64,000 nucleotides of DNA from Psychrobacter sp. M13 (GTDB lineage Bacteria; Pseudomonadota; Gammaproteobacteria; Pseudomonadales; Moraxellaceae). The DNA lies in contig NZ_CP132194.1 of NCBI RefSeq assembly GCF_030718935.1, forward strand, positions 2,852,001-2,916,000. Direction: 5' to 3'. The notes under the pieces are model-generated. The model saw only the letters and a program-made list of their open reading frames with translations, was not told the DNA's origin and made no database searches. Below, piece by piece: positions 12,426 to 21,911 of the stretch. Numbering within the stretch: position 1 is the first letter of the stretch; each line of letters opens with the position of its first letter. The translations under genes and the position numbers were made by a program.

Positions 12426-13382
12426 GTGATCAATAACATTGTAAAAAAGCCTAAACCTTACCACTTGCAAACTATCAGCGTTGCTGGCTCTGATGGTACG
12501 TTGTTACCAATCTCAGTGATTGGTCGCGGTCAACCTGTGTTAATGCTACATGCCTTTGGTATGGATGCACGGCAGTTTTTGCCGTTTATTTTACCTCTGA
12601 TTAATCAGTATCAGTTTTATTTGCCACATTTTCGTGGGTTTGGTTTGGCGGATAATCTACAGTTGCCGCAGTTTGACTTTATTGAGCAGTACGCGGCAGA
12701 TACTCAGCAGATTATTAAATATATTATTGAAGAAACAGGCGTTAACAAAATATCTGTCGCTGGCATTTCGATGGGTGCGCTGGTGATGTGGGCATACTTT
12801 AAGCGCTTTGGGACTAATGAAGTCAGTCGTTACTTAAATATCGACCAAGCACCTATTATTCGTAATCAGCCTAACTGGCAAGGTGGCGTATTTGGAGCAC
12901 GACAAGATGAGTTGTTTGCTCAGTTTGAGTCATTAATTAGTAAAACTGAGCCTTATATGCAGCTAAGTAGCTTTCGTCATTTACCTTATGAGTTAAAATT
13001 AGGTTTATTAGCTATGGAGCGCGCGTTTTCATTGCTATCGGTCAGTCGTCAGCACTCACAACTATTAGTAAAGACTTTGAGCCATCGCGCACCGCACAAA
13101 GTGGCGTTAATGACTCATAGCACTTGGCAGCATAAACTGCGTTGTCTAAATGCTTATGTGCAATTGCCCTACGATTATCGCGATGTGTTGCCAACGGTCA
13201 ATATTCCGACTACCTTACTGATTGGTGGGCGCTCGCAGTTATATAGTGCAGAGTGGCAATTGAAATTAGCTGATATGCTACCGAATGCAAAAGTAGAGAT
13301 ATTAGCAAAGTCAGGACATGCCGTACCGATGGATGCGCCTATTGAGTTTTATCAAGTATTAAAAGAATTTTTAGGAAGTTAG
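12426..13382 (+). CDS. Alpha/beta hydrolase
   Basis: An alpha/beta hydrolase fold protein of 318 residues. LMLHAFGMD gives the oxyanion region, AGISMGA holds the nucleophile S115 in a G-x-S-x-G elbow, and SGHAVPMDAP near the C-terminus holds the catalytic His. I prefer the GTG at 12426 as start: GGAAGA lies about eight bases before it, whereas the longer reading frame from 12381 would overlap the THI5-like gene. The C-terminal half contains a helical cap. Substrate is unknown; the close link to the THI5-like gene suggests action on the same small molecule or precursor. An intrinsic terminator follows. Confidence 0.82.
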   Translation: MINNIVKKPKPYHLQTISVAGSDGTLLPISVIGRGQPVLMLHAFGMDARQFLPFILPLINQYQFYLPHFRGFGLADNLQLPQFDFIEQYAADTQQIIKYIIEETGVNKISVAGISMGALVMWAYFKRFGTNEVSRYLNIDQAPIIRNQPNWQGGVFGARQDELFAQFESLISKTEPYMQLSSFRHLPYELKLGLLAMERAFSLLSVSRQHSQLLVKTLSHRAPHKVALMTHSTWQHKLRCLNAYVQLPYDYRDVLPTVNIPTTLLIGGRSQLYSAEWQLKLADMLPNAKVEILAKSGHAVPMDAPIEFYQVLKEFLGS

Positions 13383-13393
13383 TTTTAAGATAT

Positions 13394-13424
13394 AAAAAAA
13401 TCGACTCCAAAAGTCGCTTTTTTA
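13394..13424 (+). terminator. Intrinsic terminator after the hydrolase gene
   Basis: AAAAAATCGACT, a short loop, AAGTCGCTTTTTTATT forms a hairpin with flanking A and T runs 12 bases after the hydrolase stop codon. Confidence 0.8.
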
Positions 13425-13442
13425 TTTGCTTGCTAAGTTGGC

Positions 13443-13509
13443 GTAGGGTGCGCTTTGCGCACCATCAACTGAGTTACAATAATTAATCGGTGCGCGAGGC
13501 GCACCCTAC
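13443..13509. repeat. Paired REP-like element, 67 bp
   Basis: The element starts GTAGGGTGCGCTTTGCGCACC and ends GGTGCGCGAGGCGCACCCTAC, each end itself a hairpin and the two ends being inverted copies. The same 67-bp layout occurs at 22295-22361 and 29612-29678. It lies between two convergent transcription units, the usual place for REP pairs (BIMEs). Confidence 0.88.
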
Positions 13510-13547
13510 AGAAGAACCAAAATTTACAGTTAGGTCATAATGTCAAA

Positions 13548-13778
13548 TTAATCCGCCAAAGCTTTAATCAATTCAAATCGTGGGATTTGCTGACCATCAC
13601 GGGTAATCGTCTCGCTAAACATCGAAAGCGGTCGTACCCAAATGTTATACTCACCATAAAGACAGCGATAAACCACTAGCGCCTCTTCGGTTTCAGAGTG
13701 CTGCGCGGTATGCAATACTTGATACAGATTGCCTTTATAATGGCGGTAGATGCCTTGGGGAATGGTTCGTTTGGTCAT
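13548..13778 (-). CDS. DUF1653 family protein
   Basis: A 76-residue protein with the DUF1653 layout: G-x-Y-R-H-Y-K-G-N-x-Y-Q-V-L near residue 10, H-S-E-T-E-E-A-L-V-V-Y-R in the middle, and W-V-R-P-x-x-M-F-x-E near the end. The family is a small beta-rich fold of unknown role. It is the downstream gene of a two-gene unit: its ATG is 16 bases after the stop of the acetyltransferase gene. Confidence 0.85.
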   Translation of the reverse strand: MTKRTIPQGIYRHYKGNLYQVLHTAQHSETEEALVVYRCLYGEYNIWVRPLSMFSETITRDGQQIPRFELIKALAD

Positions 13779-13794
13779 TATACGTCTACCTTTA

Positions 13795-14373
13795 TCAGTA
13801 AGCTTGGTTCAATTTTTTCATCAGTATAGCTTTTACTTCAGGCCATTCATCGGCCAACAAACTATACATTACCGTATCTGCTATAGCGCCATCACGTCGG
13901 ACTCGATTGCCACGAATAACACCGTCTTTTTTTGCGCCTAAGCGTTCAATGGCTTGTTGCGAGCGTGCATTTTCGATATCGGTGCGCCATCCTACGGTTT
14001 GGTATTGCAAATTTTCAAACGCATAACTTAGCAGCATAAGCTTACAAGTGGTATTAATATGAGTACGCCAATGAGACTGTGCGTACCAAGTGTAACCAAT
14101 CTCTAAGCGCTTCGCCAAAGGTAAAATATCATGATAGCTAGTTGTGCCTATGGATTTTCCTGTCTTCTCGTCAATCACTGCAAAAGCGCTGCGATTAGAC
14201 ATAGACTCTGCGATATTAATATAATCAACCACCTTATCTGGCTCTGGTACAGAAGTCGTGGTAATTAACCACAGCTCACCATCTTGGCAAGCTTCTCTTA
14301 AGTCTGCTGCATGCTTGAATGTTAAAGACTCAAGGGTGATACCATTGCTTGATAGTGTAGGTGAATTCAGCAT
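13795..14373 (-). CDS. GNAT family acetyltransferase (RimJ/RimL type)
   Basis: The 192-residue protein has the layout of RimJ/RimL-type N-acetyltransferases: G-T-T-S-Y-x-D-I-x-x-x-x-x-R-L-E-I-G-Y-T-W-Y in the central strand, H-W-R-T-H-I-N in place of the acetyl-CoA loop, and T-D-I-E-N-A-R-S-Q-Q-A-I-E-R-L-G-A at the C-terminus, where the cofactor is also bound. The Q/R-x-x-G-x-G/A loop is replaced by a looser sequence, as is common in this subgroup. The substrate, protein or small molecule, cannot be told. It precedes the DUF1653 gene and follows tyrS on the same strand by 42 bases, so the three may share a transcript. Confidence 0.85.
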   Translation of the reverse strand: MLNSPTLSSNGITLESLTFKHAADLREACQDGELWLITTTSVPEPDKVVDYINIAESMSNRSAFAVIDEKTGKSIGTTSYHDILPLAKRLEIGYTWYAQSHWRTHINTTCKLMLLSYAFENLQYQTVGWRTDIENARSQQAIERLGAKKDGVIRGNRVRRDGAIADTVMYSLLADEWPEVKAILMKKLNQAY

Positions 14374-14415
14374 TAATAAGTCCTTAAAACGGATAAATTT
14401 AAAGATAACGATATT

Positions 14416-15627
14416 TTAACCCACCGTCACTTTAGCAAATCCCTTTTTACCCGCCTGAATAACTACGGTCTGCCCAGACGTTAAGCTAAAACCACCATCA
14501 ACCACTTCACCATCGACTTTTACTGCGCCACGTTTTACCATGTCTTTAGCGGCTGAGTTGTTCTTAGTAAGTCCAGCTTGATTCAGTATTTGAGTAATAA
14601 ATAGCGCATCCGCACCTTCTAGATCTAAAGTTACTTCTGGTAAATCAACGGGCAATTCGCCATCTGCTAGTACATTACCCGCAGACTTGTGCGCATTAGC
14701 TGCCGCGTCAGCATCGTGGAAACGCTCGATTAACTCTTCGGCAAGAATGCGTTTGATTTCTTGTGGATTACGACCTTTTTCCATCTCATTCATCAATCCT
14801 TCGACTTCTTCCATTGGCTTAAAGCTTAAGAACTCAAAGTAGCGGCGAATCAGTGTATCTGGCATAGACAGAATTTTTTGATACATCGTGCCTGGCGCAT
14901 CATAAATGCCGACATAGTTATTCAAAGACTTGGACATTTTATTGACACCGTCTAAGCCTTCTAGAATCGGCACAGTGATACAAACTTGTGGCTCTTGACC
15001 GTAGCGACTTTGCAGAGTACGACCCATCAGCAAATTAAAAGTCTGATCGGTACCGCCAAGCTCGACGTCGGCTTTCAACGCAATAGAATCATAACCTTGT
15101 ACCAATGGGTAGAGAAACTCATGAATAGCAATTGGGGTTTGCGCGGCATAACGCTTAGAGAAATCATCACGCTCTAGCATCCGTGATACCGTGAGCTGGC
15201 TAGATAATTGAATCATATCAGCGGCTGACATGTCCTTAAACCATTCTGAGTTAAAGACAATACGGGTTTTTTCTTTATCCAAAATCTTAAAAACTTGCTC
15301 TGCATAAGTCTGAGCATTGGCCTGAATTTGCTCATCAGTCAGTGGCGGACGGGTACTGTTTTTGCCCGAAGGGTCGCCAATCTTGGCAGTATAATCCCCG
15401 ATTAAGAAATAAATCTCATGACCCAGATCTTGAAAATGCTTAAGCTTGTTGATTAATACAGTATGACCCAAATGTAGATCAGGCGCAGTAGGATCAAAGC
15501 CTGCCTTGATACGTAGCGGACGGTTTTGCTTTAACTTCGCCACTAAATCCTCAGTAGATAAAATCTCTTGAGTACCGCGTTGGATAAGGGCCAGCTGTTC
15601 TTCTACAGTATATGATGATTCAGTCAT
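14416..15627 (-). CDS. tyrS: Tyrosyl-tRNA synthetase
   Basis: A class I synthetase of 403 residues that charges tRNA-Tyr. HLGHT at 52-56 and KMSKS at 230-234 form the ATP-binding signatures; [13 protein letters not shown] (191-203) belongs to the tyrosine pocket region. Residues 340-403 form an S4 RNA-binding domain. The length and the [11 protein letters not shown] form place it in the shorter TyrS branch that is common in Moraxellaceae and Pseudomonas. No T-box leader is seen. It is divergent from anmK, with about 120 bases shared between them. Confidence 0.97.
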   Translation of the reverse strand: MTESSYTVEEQLALIQRGTQEILSTEDLVAKLKQNRPLRIKAGFDPTAPDLHLGHTVLINKLKHFQDLGHEIYFLIGDYTAKIGDPSGKNSTRPPLTDEQIQANAQTYAEQVFKILDKEKTRIVFNSEWFKDMSAADMIQLSSQLTVSRMLERDDFSKRYAAQTPIAIHEFLYPLVQGYDSIALKADVELGGTDQTFNLLMGRTLQSRYGQEPQVCITVPILEGLDGVNKMSKSLNNYVGIYDAPGTMYQKILSMPDTLIRRYFEFLSFKPMEEVEGLMNEMEKGRNPQEIKRILAEELIERFHDADAAANAHKSAGNVLADGELPVDLPEVTLDLEGADALFITQILNQAGLTKNNSAAKDMVKRGAVKVDGEVVDGGFSLTSGQTVVIQAGKKGFAKVTVG

Positions 15628-15746
15628 GGTGCTCTCTTTATTGTCTTTTTAAATGTTTAAGTCGTAATCAAGGTTTAAACCTTTGAGGCGGTGCAAAAAA
15701 TGGTAGAATTTGGCAGATATATTAGCGTTTTTTAGGATAAATTGCC

Positions 15747-17096
15747 ATGAGTAAGCCTGCACCAGTTATTAATAACGCTCAACAAGATACTTTGTCAGAT
15801 GACGATAATCTAAATTATGCCACCCTTACCGATGCTTTAGAACAAACCCTATTCGAAAACTTCGACGATGGTCTGTATGTCGGCATGATGTCGGGTACCA
15901 GCCTCGATGGTATGGATGCGGTGTTGTGTCGGTTTAATAATGATGAAAACAACACCTCAGCGCCTATGACATTATTAGCAACTTATAGCCAAGACTTCCC
16001 ACTGCGTCTGCGTGAGGTGCTATTGGCACTATGTCAGCCTAATGGAATAAAGCATCTAAAACCTCAAAGCAATGAACCATCTAGCGAACCAAAGAGCGAA
16101 TTGGACTGGTTCGGTTGGGCAAGTCGGGTTTATGGTGAGTTTGCCAGCGAGGTGGTTAATAAATTATTGCAGCAAGCCGATATCGATGCAGAGAATGTAT
16201 TAGCTATTGGCTGTCATGGACAGACCGTACGCCATCGTCCGCACATGGGATATACTCTACAATTACTCGATGCCAATATGATCGCTGAACGCACAGGTAT
16301 CAGCGTGGTCAGTGACTTTCGCCGTCGCGATATGGCCGTTGGTGGTCAAGGTGCGCCGTTAGTACCTGCCTTCCATCAAGCGTTATTTACTGATGCTAAC
16401 ACTACTCGGATTATGCTCAATTTAGGCGGTATCGCTAATATTGCTGTCTTGCCAGCGACTAATATTAATGCAGATGGACGAACTGAGCAGCAAGTGGTTG
16501 GCTACGATACTGGCCCTGCTAATTTATTGCTAGATGCTTGGACGCTGCTACATACCGGTAAGCATTACGATACCGCAGGCGCATGGGCGCAATCAGGCCG
16601 CGTCATCGCACCACTATTGAATCAGCTGTTGAGTCATGCGTTCTTTGCTAAAGACTACCCAAAAAGTACAGGTCGTGAAGACTTCAATTTGGCTTGGCTG
16701 CAAGAGGAGCTGCAAACATTTGACACACACTCCTCCGATACTCGCTATTCATCAGCGGACGTACAGGCGACACTGACGGAGCTGACAGCGGTAACGGCTA
16801 GCAATCAAATTAGACAATTCACCAAGTCTGAAGATACTGCTATAGAAAATGAAACAGCTGAAGTGTATGTCTGCGGTGGTGGCGCATTAAATAGCTATCT
16901 GATGGCTCGCTTGCAAGCGCATCTGCCACATTGCAAAGTGACCACTACTGCCAGCTTAGGTCTTGAGCCGACGTGGGTAGAAGCAGTCGCTTTTGCTTGG
17001 CTGGCACGGCAAACGCTAATGGGCGAAACGGGCAACCTGCCTGCGGTCACAGGCGCGAATAAAAGTGTGGTGCTAGGACAAGTTTGTTTTGCTTAG
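15747..17096 (+). CDS. anmK: Anhydro-N-acetylmuramic acid kinase
   Basis: The product phosphorylates and hydrolyses 1,6-anhydro-N-acetylmuramic acid to GlcNAc-6-P precursor MurNAc-6-P in murein recycling. The phosphate loop GMMSGTSLDGMDAVL begins near 46, GCHGQTVRH (about 155-163) is the sugar-binding region with the catalytic Asp in SDFRRRDMAVGGQGAPLVPA, and GYDTGPAN and CGGGALN follow as in the hexokinase/ASKHA fold. At 449 residues it is longer than E. coli AnmK (369) because of a polar N-terminal extension of about 42 residues and a Ser/Thr-rich insert around 325-375. It is usually beside tyrS in gammaproteobacteria, as here, divergently. Confidence 0.95.
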   Translation: MSKPAPVINNAQQDTLSDDDNLNYATLTDALEQTLFENFDDGLYVGMMSGTSLDGMDAVLCRFNNDENNTSAPMTLLATYSQDFPLRLREVLLALCQPNGIKHLKPQSNEPSSEPKSELDWFGWASRVYGEFASEVVNKLLQQADIDAENVLAIGCHGQTVRHRPHMGYTLQLLDANMIAERTGISVVSDFRRRDMAVGGQGAPLVPAFHQALFTDANTTRIMLNLGGIANIAVLPATNINADGRTEQQVVGYDTGPANLLLDAWTLLHTGKHYDTAGAWAQSGRVIAPLLNQLLSHAFFAKDYPKSTGREDFNLAWLQEELQTFDTHSSDTRYSSADVQATLTELTAVTASNQIRQFTKSEDTAIENETAEVYVCGGGALNSYLMARLQAHLPHCKVTTTASLGLEPTWVEAVAFAWLARQTLMGETGNLPAVTGANKSVVLGQVCFA

Positions 17097-17146
17097 CTTG
17101 TATTCCATTGGCCTGTTATCCTAACGTCTTTTATATAAAGGGCTTT

Positions 17147-17180
17147 AAGTTTACAAGCGTAAACTTATCTAGCCTATAAT
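17147..17180 (+). promoter_or_regulatory. Candidate operator and promoter upstream of fabF
   Basis: AAGTTTACAAGCGTAAACTT (17147-17166) is a perfect palindrome with a four-base centre, and TATAAT stands at 17175-17180. A repressor on the palindrome would cover the -35 region. The centre ACAAGCGT, or ACGCTTGT on the other strand, recalls TetR-type fatty acid regulator sites of the DesT/FabR kind. That match is from memory and not tested. Confidence 0.55.
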
Positions 17181-17302
17181 GGTTGCTAAAATACCGAGAT
17201 AGCGCTATAAATAGTAAAGCGTTAGTAGATAAGTTGTAGCAGCCATGCAATCATCAATAGTATAAATGGCAGAACCCTTTTGAATCATTAAGGATTTATT
17301 AT

Positions 17303-18643
17303 ATGAGTCAACACAGTCATTCAAACTCATCATCACAAAAACATCGTAAATCGCCACATTTTGAGCGCTCTGATGAGACGCGCGTAGTCGTCACTGGGAT
17401 GGGCGCGATCACTCCACTAGGCTTGGATGTAGAGAGCACTTGGACGCGGTTGCTGGCTGGTGAAAGCGGTATCTCAACGATTGAGCATTTTGACGCCACA
17501 GATTACCGTACTCAAATTGCGGGTACAATTAAAGATTTTGACGCCAAGCAGTATATGAATGTCAAAGACGCGCGACGCTATGATAAGTTTATGCAGTATG
17601 GTATAGCAGCGACCTCTATGGCGCTAAAAGATGCAGGGTTTATCAGTGAGGTTAGTGCAGATGAAGCACCTGTACAAAATGTCGATCCAGAACGTTTTGG
17701 GGTAATCTTAGGCTCAGGTATTGGTGGTATTCAGACTATAGAAGACAGCTCTGCGATGCTCAATAGTAAAGGCCCTCGCAAAGTCTCACCCTTTATTATT
17801 CCAGGTTCTATTGTGAATATGGCAGCTGGGCTAGTGGCGATAAAGCACAACTTGCAAGGCCCTAACTTGGCGACTGCGACTGCTTGCACCACTGCGACCC
17901 ATGCTATCGGCTTAGCCGCACGGCTTATCGCTTATGGTGATGCCGATGTGATGGTAGCAGGCGGCAGTGAGAAAGGCTCAAGCCCGCTTGGTATGTCAGG
18001 CTTTGCCGCGATGCACGCCCTATCGACACGTAATGACGAGCCCACTCGTGCCTCGCGTCCGTTCGACAAAGATCGCGATGGCTTTGTGCTTGGAGATGGT
18101 TCAGGCATGATGGTTCTTGAGAGCTTAGCTCATGCTAAAGCTCGCGGCGCAACTATATTGGCTGAGATGGTGGGCTTTGGCATGAGCGATGATGCCAGTC
18201 ATATCACCTCGCCGCCTGAAGACGGTCGCGGTGCAGCGCGAGCTATGCAAAACGCAGTTAATGACGCAGGGATTGATGCCTCGCAAGTCGGTTATGTCAA
18301 CGCTCATGGTACGAGTACGCCAGCGGGCGACGTGGCTGAGTCAATTGCGATCGAGACGGTATTTTCTGCGGTAAAAGACAGTATATTAGTCAGCTCAACG
18401 AAGTCTATGACCGGTCATTTGCTGGGCGCGGCAGGTGGCATCGAGGCGATATTTACAGTGCTAGCATTGCAACATCAGCAAGTACCGCCGACGATCAATC
18501 TGGATAATCTTGAGGATAACTGTAATCTTGATTATGTCGCCAATCAATCACGCAAAGTTGATGATTTAAATTATGCAGTGTCGAATAGCTTTGGCTTTGG
18601 TGGTACCAATGGCTCCTTAGTATTCGCCCGTTGGCAGGCTTAG
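17303..18643 (+). CDS. fabF: 3-oxoacyl-ACP synthase II
   Basis: A condensing enzyme that extends acyl-ACP with malonyl-ACP in fatty acid synthesis. The nucleophile is C195 in [13 protein letters not shown], with H335 in VNAHGTSTP and H372 in [12 protein letters not shown], and K367 before the second His. [10 protein letters not shown] is the C-terminal active site loop. The product has 446 residues, about 30 more than E. coli FabF; the extra part is a polar Ser/His-rich N-terminus before [12 protein letters not shown]. No acpP or fab cluster is adjacent, so this is a stand-alone KAS II/KAS I type gene. A palindrome and -10 box lie about 120 bases upstream. Confidence 0.95.
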   Translation: MSQHSHSNSSSQKHRKSPHFERSDETRVVVTGMGAITPLGLDVESTWTRLLAGESGISTIEHFDATDYRTQIAGTIKDFDAKQYMNVKDARRYDKFMQYGIAATSMALKDAGFISEVSADEAPVQNVDPERFGVILGSGIGGIQTIEDSSAMLNSKGPRKVSPFIIPGSIVNMAAGLVAIKHNLQGPNLATATACTTATHAIGLAARLIAYGDADVMVAGGSEKGSSPLGMSGFAAMHALSTRNDEPTRASRPFDKDRDGFVLGDGSGMMVLESLAHAKARGATILAEMVGFGMSDDASHITSPPEDGRGAARAMQNAVNDAGIDASQVGYVNAHGTSTPAGDVAESIAIETVFSAVKDSILVSSTKSMTGHLLGAAGGIEAIFTVLALQHQQVPPTINLDNLEDNCNLDYVANQSRKVDDLNYAVSNSFGFGGTNGSLVFARWQA

Positions 18644-18770
18644 CTTTTATATTTCACCCGATGCTATCCTAGTAGAATAAGGTTTATATTAATTTTGCTA
18701 CGTTTGCACCCTTGCAGCCTCTTATCGACCTTGGGTATGATAAGGGGTATTTTTCATTCTGGAAGCCACT

Positions 18771-19424
18771 ATGTCAAGCTATTCGTTTTCCCATCAATTT
18801 TATCAGCACTGGACGGGCGCGCCCAAGCCAGTACGGGCAGCGATCGTACAAGAGCTGACCGATATTACTGATTTACTGCAAACTGAGATTCCGTTTGAAA
18901 AATTTGTCTTTACCACTCATGATCTCGATGCGCACCTCGATGACTTATATTGTGTCTATGATCTACAACAAGCAGCGGCGCAAAGACAAGCTGACGAGCA
19001 AGCGGCCGAACAACAAAAATTAGAAGAGCAAAGACAGCTTGAAGCGCTTGAGAATGAAGCCAAAGAAAAGCAGCAGCAAGCTGAACGGCAACAAATAGAA
19101 GCATTAGCCTATACAGAAAATGCTGTAGAAAATACTGATATCAAAAACGAAGACTCTAAGCAGCCAAATAGCAAAGGTACACCGAACAAAAAAGCCACTA
19201 CTCTTACTACTCCCGTAAAAGCGGTTACGGACAATCTAAATATAGAGTCAGCTATTGATCTGAAGCTAAAGAACACTAAGCTAAACGTTGAGCATGAGGC
19301 ATTATTCAGCGAGCTTGAAGGTCAGATCGATGATTATCTTACCGAGCAGATGCTACAGATGTCTGAAAACTTAAAATCTTGGCTACGTGCTGAGATCAGT
19401 CGTCAATTGGCGGATAAAGAGTAA
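18771..19424 (+). CDS. Unknown coiled-coil protein
   Basis: A 217-residue soluble protein in three parts. Residues 1-65 are a folded region with W-T-G-A-P-K-P-V-R-A-A and acidic patches. Residues 66-110 form a Gln/Glu/Ala-rich coiled coil (Q-x-x-E-E-Q-x-x-L-E type heptads). The middle, about 115-165, is polar and probably disordered. The C-terminal 50 residues form another amphipathic helix pair ending W-L-R-A-E-I-S-R-Q-L-A-D-K-E. GGAAG lies before the ATG. No family recognised. It follows fabF by about 127 bases; the C-terminus resembles small poly-Glu helper proteins but no function should be assigned. Confidence 0.7.
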   Translation: MSSYSFSHQFYQHWTGAPKPVRAAIVQELTDITDLLQTEIPFEKFVFTTHDLDAHLDDLYCVYDLQQAAAQRQADEQAAEQQKLEEQRQLEALENEAKEKQQQAERQQIEALAYTENAVENTDIKNEDSKQPNSKGTPNKKATTLTTPVKAVTDNLNIESAIDLKLKNTKLNVEHEALFSELEGQIDDYLTEQMLQMSENLKSWLRAEISRQLADKE

Positions 19425-19538
19425 AATTTTAAATATTGTTCTAGTCAAAATAGGGATTGTTTAGAATAAAAAAGCTACTCTTAACTAAAGTTAAAACCTA
19501 TTTTTTGTTATTAGGTATTCTTACTTTAAAAGTCTTTT

Positions 19539-19678
19539 GCTGGGCTAAAGCCACAGCCTACGCGACATTAACTACATTTTTGCTAACTCAAAGTTTATAT
19601 ATATCTTATAGGTTATTACAAAAAGTAATTTCTATTAATAATTTGGGCTATGCCGTAGGCTGGTGCTTTTAGCCCAGC
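19539..19678. repeat. Paired REP-like element, second family
   Basis: Left end GCTGGGCTAAAGCCACAGCCTAC (19539-19561) and right end GTAGGCTGGTGCTTTTAGCCCAGC (19655-19678) are inverted copies and each folds into a hairpin. This second palindrome family recurs at 22428-22450 and 62543-62612. The small open frame that crosses it is not a gene. Confidence 0.85.
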
Positions 19679-19695
19679 ATCTTTTCCTCGTGTTA

Positions 19696-19734
19696 TAGAA
19701 AAGCGCTCAGTAATTACTTACTGAGCGCTTTTCT
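19696..19734. terminator. Bidirectional intrinsic terminator
   Basis: AAAAGCGCTCAGTAA and TTACTGAGCGCTTTT form a perfect 15-bp stem with A and T runs on both sides. It lies between the coiled-coil gene (plus) and the aminopeptidase gene (minus) and can serve both. Confidence 0.9.
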
Positions 19735-19771
19735 ATTGGCTTTGAAAATTGCCCTTTAAAACAAACTGCTT

Positions 19772-21610
19772 TTATATCGCTTGGGTACGCTCAGTTAACC
19801 ACTCCAACGCTGCGCCTGATACTCGGCTCTTTAGCTCAGTATAGACTTGGCTATGATAATTGTTAAGCCAGTCAATCTCGACTTGGTTAAGCAGTGACTT
19901 ATCAATCAGGCGCGTATCAATCGGACAATAGGTTACTGTTTCAAAGTATAAAAACTCACCAAACTCAGTCTCAATCGGATTAGCGACCGCTCGGCTAACG
20001 ACTAAATTCTCAATACGAATACCCCATTTGCCTTCGCGATATAGACCTGGCTCATTACTGGTAATCATATTGGCTCTCATGGCGCGCTCTTTAGTATTAG
20101 GCGCGTTATAAGAGATACCTTGTGGGCCTTCGTGTACATTTAAAAAATAACCAACACCATGACCTGTGCCATGTCCATAATCCATCTGCGCTTGCCATAA
20201 CGGCGCACGGCAGATCGCATCGATAGCAGGCGATGAGATACCCTCAGGGAAATAAGCATTGGCCAAGGCAATATGCGCGCGGAGCACGGTAGTAAAGTCG
20301 CGCTTATGCTCGCTAGTGACTTGCCCAATACCGACGACGCGAGTGATATCCGTCGTACCGTTTTGATATTGCGCGCCTGAATCTATCAGTAATAGTCCGC
20401 CCGCGCCTTTCTCGACGTCTAGATAGCTAAACTTTTGCGGTGTCGCCCGATAATGCGGCAATGCCCCGTTTTCATTAAAGCCTGCAATGGTCGGAAAGCT
20501 TGGCGAGACATAGTTTGGCTGCTGACTACGCACGGCTATCAACATACTATCGACGTCCAGCTCGCTGAGGCGCTCGCCTTTGTCTAAGCGCTGTTCAAAC
20601 TCTGCGAAGAACTGGCATAATGCCGCGCCATCTTGACGCATGGCTTCGCGAACATGCTCAATATCAGCATCTGACTTGACAGATTTGAGCATCGTGCTCG
20701 GTGCTATTTGCTCAATAAAACCGACATTATCGACTATCTCAGACAAAGTACCAACGGCAACTTTACTGGGATCCAATAGCAATAAATCATCAGGGGTTAA
20801 TTGACCTAAAGCACCTTGTATCGCCTCATAATCTGCTAAATCAATACCGCTATCTGCTAAGCTTTGCGCAATTTCACTGCTGACTTTATTATTATCAATA
20901 AACAAAATAGCAGTATCGGCATCAATCAGCATATGCGCCAAAAACACAGGATTGTAATCGACATCAGCACCACGCAAATTAGTCAGCCAAGCGATATCAT
21001 CTAAGCTCGATAATAAATGATGACTCGCACCTGACTCCGTCATGCCAGCACGTACTGCGGCAAGCTTTGAGGCCGCTGATTGAGCCAAGAATTGCGCATC
21101 ATGCTGATATAGCTTGGCGTTCGGTAATGCTGGACGCTCCGCCCAAATCTGAGAGATAATATCTCGATCGGTAATCAAGGTTATATCATTGGCCTCAAAA
21201 GCATCGAGCAATTTATCTTGTTCGCTAATAGACAACACATTGCCATCGACAGCGACGCTATCGCCCTCGCTTAAATGCTCAGCGAGCCAGTCAATATGAT
21301 TGAGCTGATTAGCAGCACCGAGCTTTTGCAGCTCAATACCTGTCTCTGCTAGCTCATCCGCCGCATGTACCCAATAGCGGCTATCCGCCCAAAGTCCTGC
21401 AAAGTCAGCGCTCACAACTAGCGTGCCTGCTGAACCCGTAAACCCTGATAGCCATTCGCGGGTTTGCCAATACTCTGGCAGATACTCGGACAAATGCGGA
21501 TCGGCTGATGGCACGATAATGGCGGTCAAATCTTGCTTAGCGAGTTGCGCGCGTAAGTCAGCAATGCGCTGTTGGATATCGGCTTTGGAAGGAATATTTT
21601 GGCTGGTCAT
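19772..21610 (-). CDS. Xaa-Pro aminopeptidase (M24B, three-domain form)
   Basis: A 612-residue cytosolic metallopeptidase that removes an N-terminal residue next to proline. Two creatinase N-like domains occupy about 1-310; the pita-bread M24 domain follows with metal ligands visible in order: the two Asp in LLIDSGAQYQNGTTDITRV, His in GHGTGHGVG, Glu in TSNEPGLY and Glu in GIRIENLVV. The last 60 residues are the extra C-terminal domain of this long subgroup (human XPNPEP1 type). That makes it longer than E. coli PepP, so I do not give the pepP symbol. The ATG follows AAAAGAGATC. It converges with the plus-strand coiled-coil gene across a shared terminator. Confidence 0.94.
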   Translation of the reverse strand: MTSQNIPSKADIQQRIADLRAQLAKQDLTAIIVPSADPHLSEYLPEYWQTREWLSGFTGSAGTLVVSADFAGLWADSRYWVHAADELAETGIELQKLGAANQLNHIDWLAEHLSEGDSVAVDGNVLSISEQDKLLDAFEANDITLITDRDIISQIWAERPALPNAKLYQHDAQFLAQSAASKLAAVRAGMTESGASHHLLSSLDDIAWLTNLRGADVDYNPVFLAHMLIDADTAILFIDNNKVSSEIAQSLADSGIDLADYEAIQGALGQLTPDDLLLLDPSKVAVGTLSEIVDNVGFIEQIAPSTMLKSVKSDADIEHVREAMRQDGAALCQFFAEFEQRLDKGERLSELDVDSMLIAVRSQQPNYVSPSFPTIAGFNENGALPHYRATPQKFSYLDVEKGAGGLLLIDSGAQYQNGTTDITRVVGIGQVTSEHKRDFTTVLRAHIALANAYFPEGISSPAIDAICRAPLWQAQMDYGHGTGHGVGYFLNVHEGPQGISYNAPNTKERAMRANMITSNEPGLYREGKWGIRIENLVVSRAVANPIETEFGEFLYFETVTYCPIDTRLIDKSLLNQVEIDWLNNYHSQVYTELKSRVSGAALEWLTERTQAI

Positions 21611-21751
21611 AAGATCTCTTTTTTATTGGTTTGGATATATAAATGGTCAGGTTGCTATTCTATATGGAGCGCACTACCCATATTCCAAGCCAGAGGCTGT
21701 TAGCAGTGATAAATTATATAAAAGCTGAACAATCATTTGTCATTTGTGTAG

Positions 21752-21906
21752 TAGCTCGCTATTCTTATCCCAAGCTTACGGCAGCGCATACCGCCCTCGA
21801 TAAAGCGGTGGACAAAGCTTATGGCTATAAAGGTAAAGGCGATGATGCGAGTCGGGTTGAGTTTTTATTAAAGCGTATTGCGGATAGTGAGTGGTTAGAG
21901 GGTTAG
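21752..21906 (+). pseudogene. C-terminal remnant of a MmeI-like DNA methyltransferase
   Basis: The plus strand encodes about 50 residues, including LTAAHTALDKAVDKAYGYKG and D-D-A-S-R-V-E-F-L-L. This is the conserved tail of the large single-chain class I methyltransferase/endonuclease proteins (MmeI-like), where L-x-x-A-H-x-x-L-D-x-A-V-D-x-A-Y is followed by D-x-x-R-V-x-x-L-F. The remaining 800 or so residues are absent: upstream is the aminopeptidase promoter region. It is therefore a deletion remnant of a restriction-modification gene. Confidence 0.72.
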
Positions 21907-21911
21907 ATTTT

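Noticed and set aside
14986..15177. 63-residue plus-strand frame in tyrS
   Set aside because: Antisense shadow of a well-supported gene.
19457..19672. 71-residue plus-strand frame after the coiled-coil gene
   Set aside because: It crosses the paired REP-like element, and its sequence is made of the palindrome arms.
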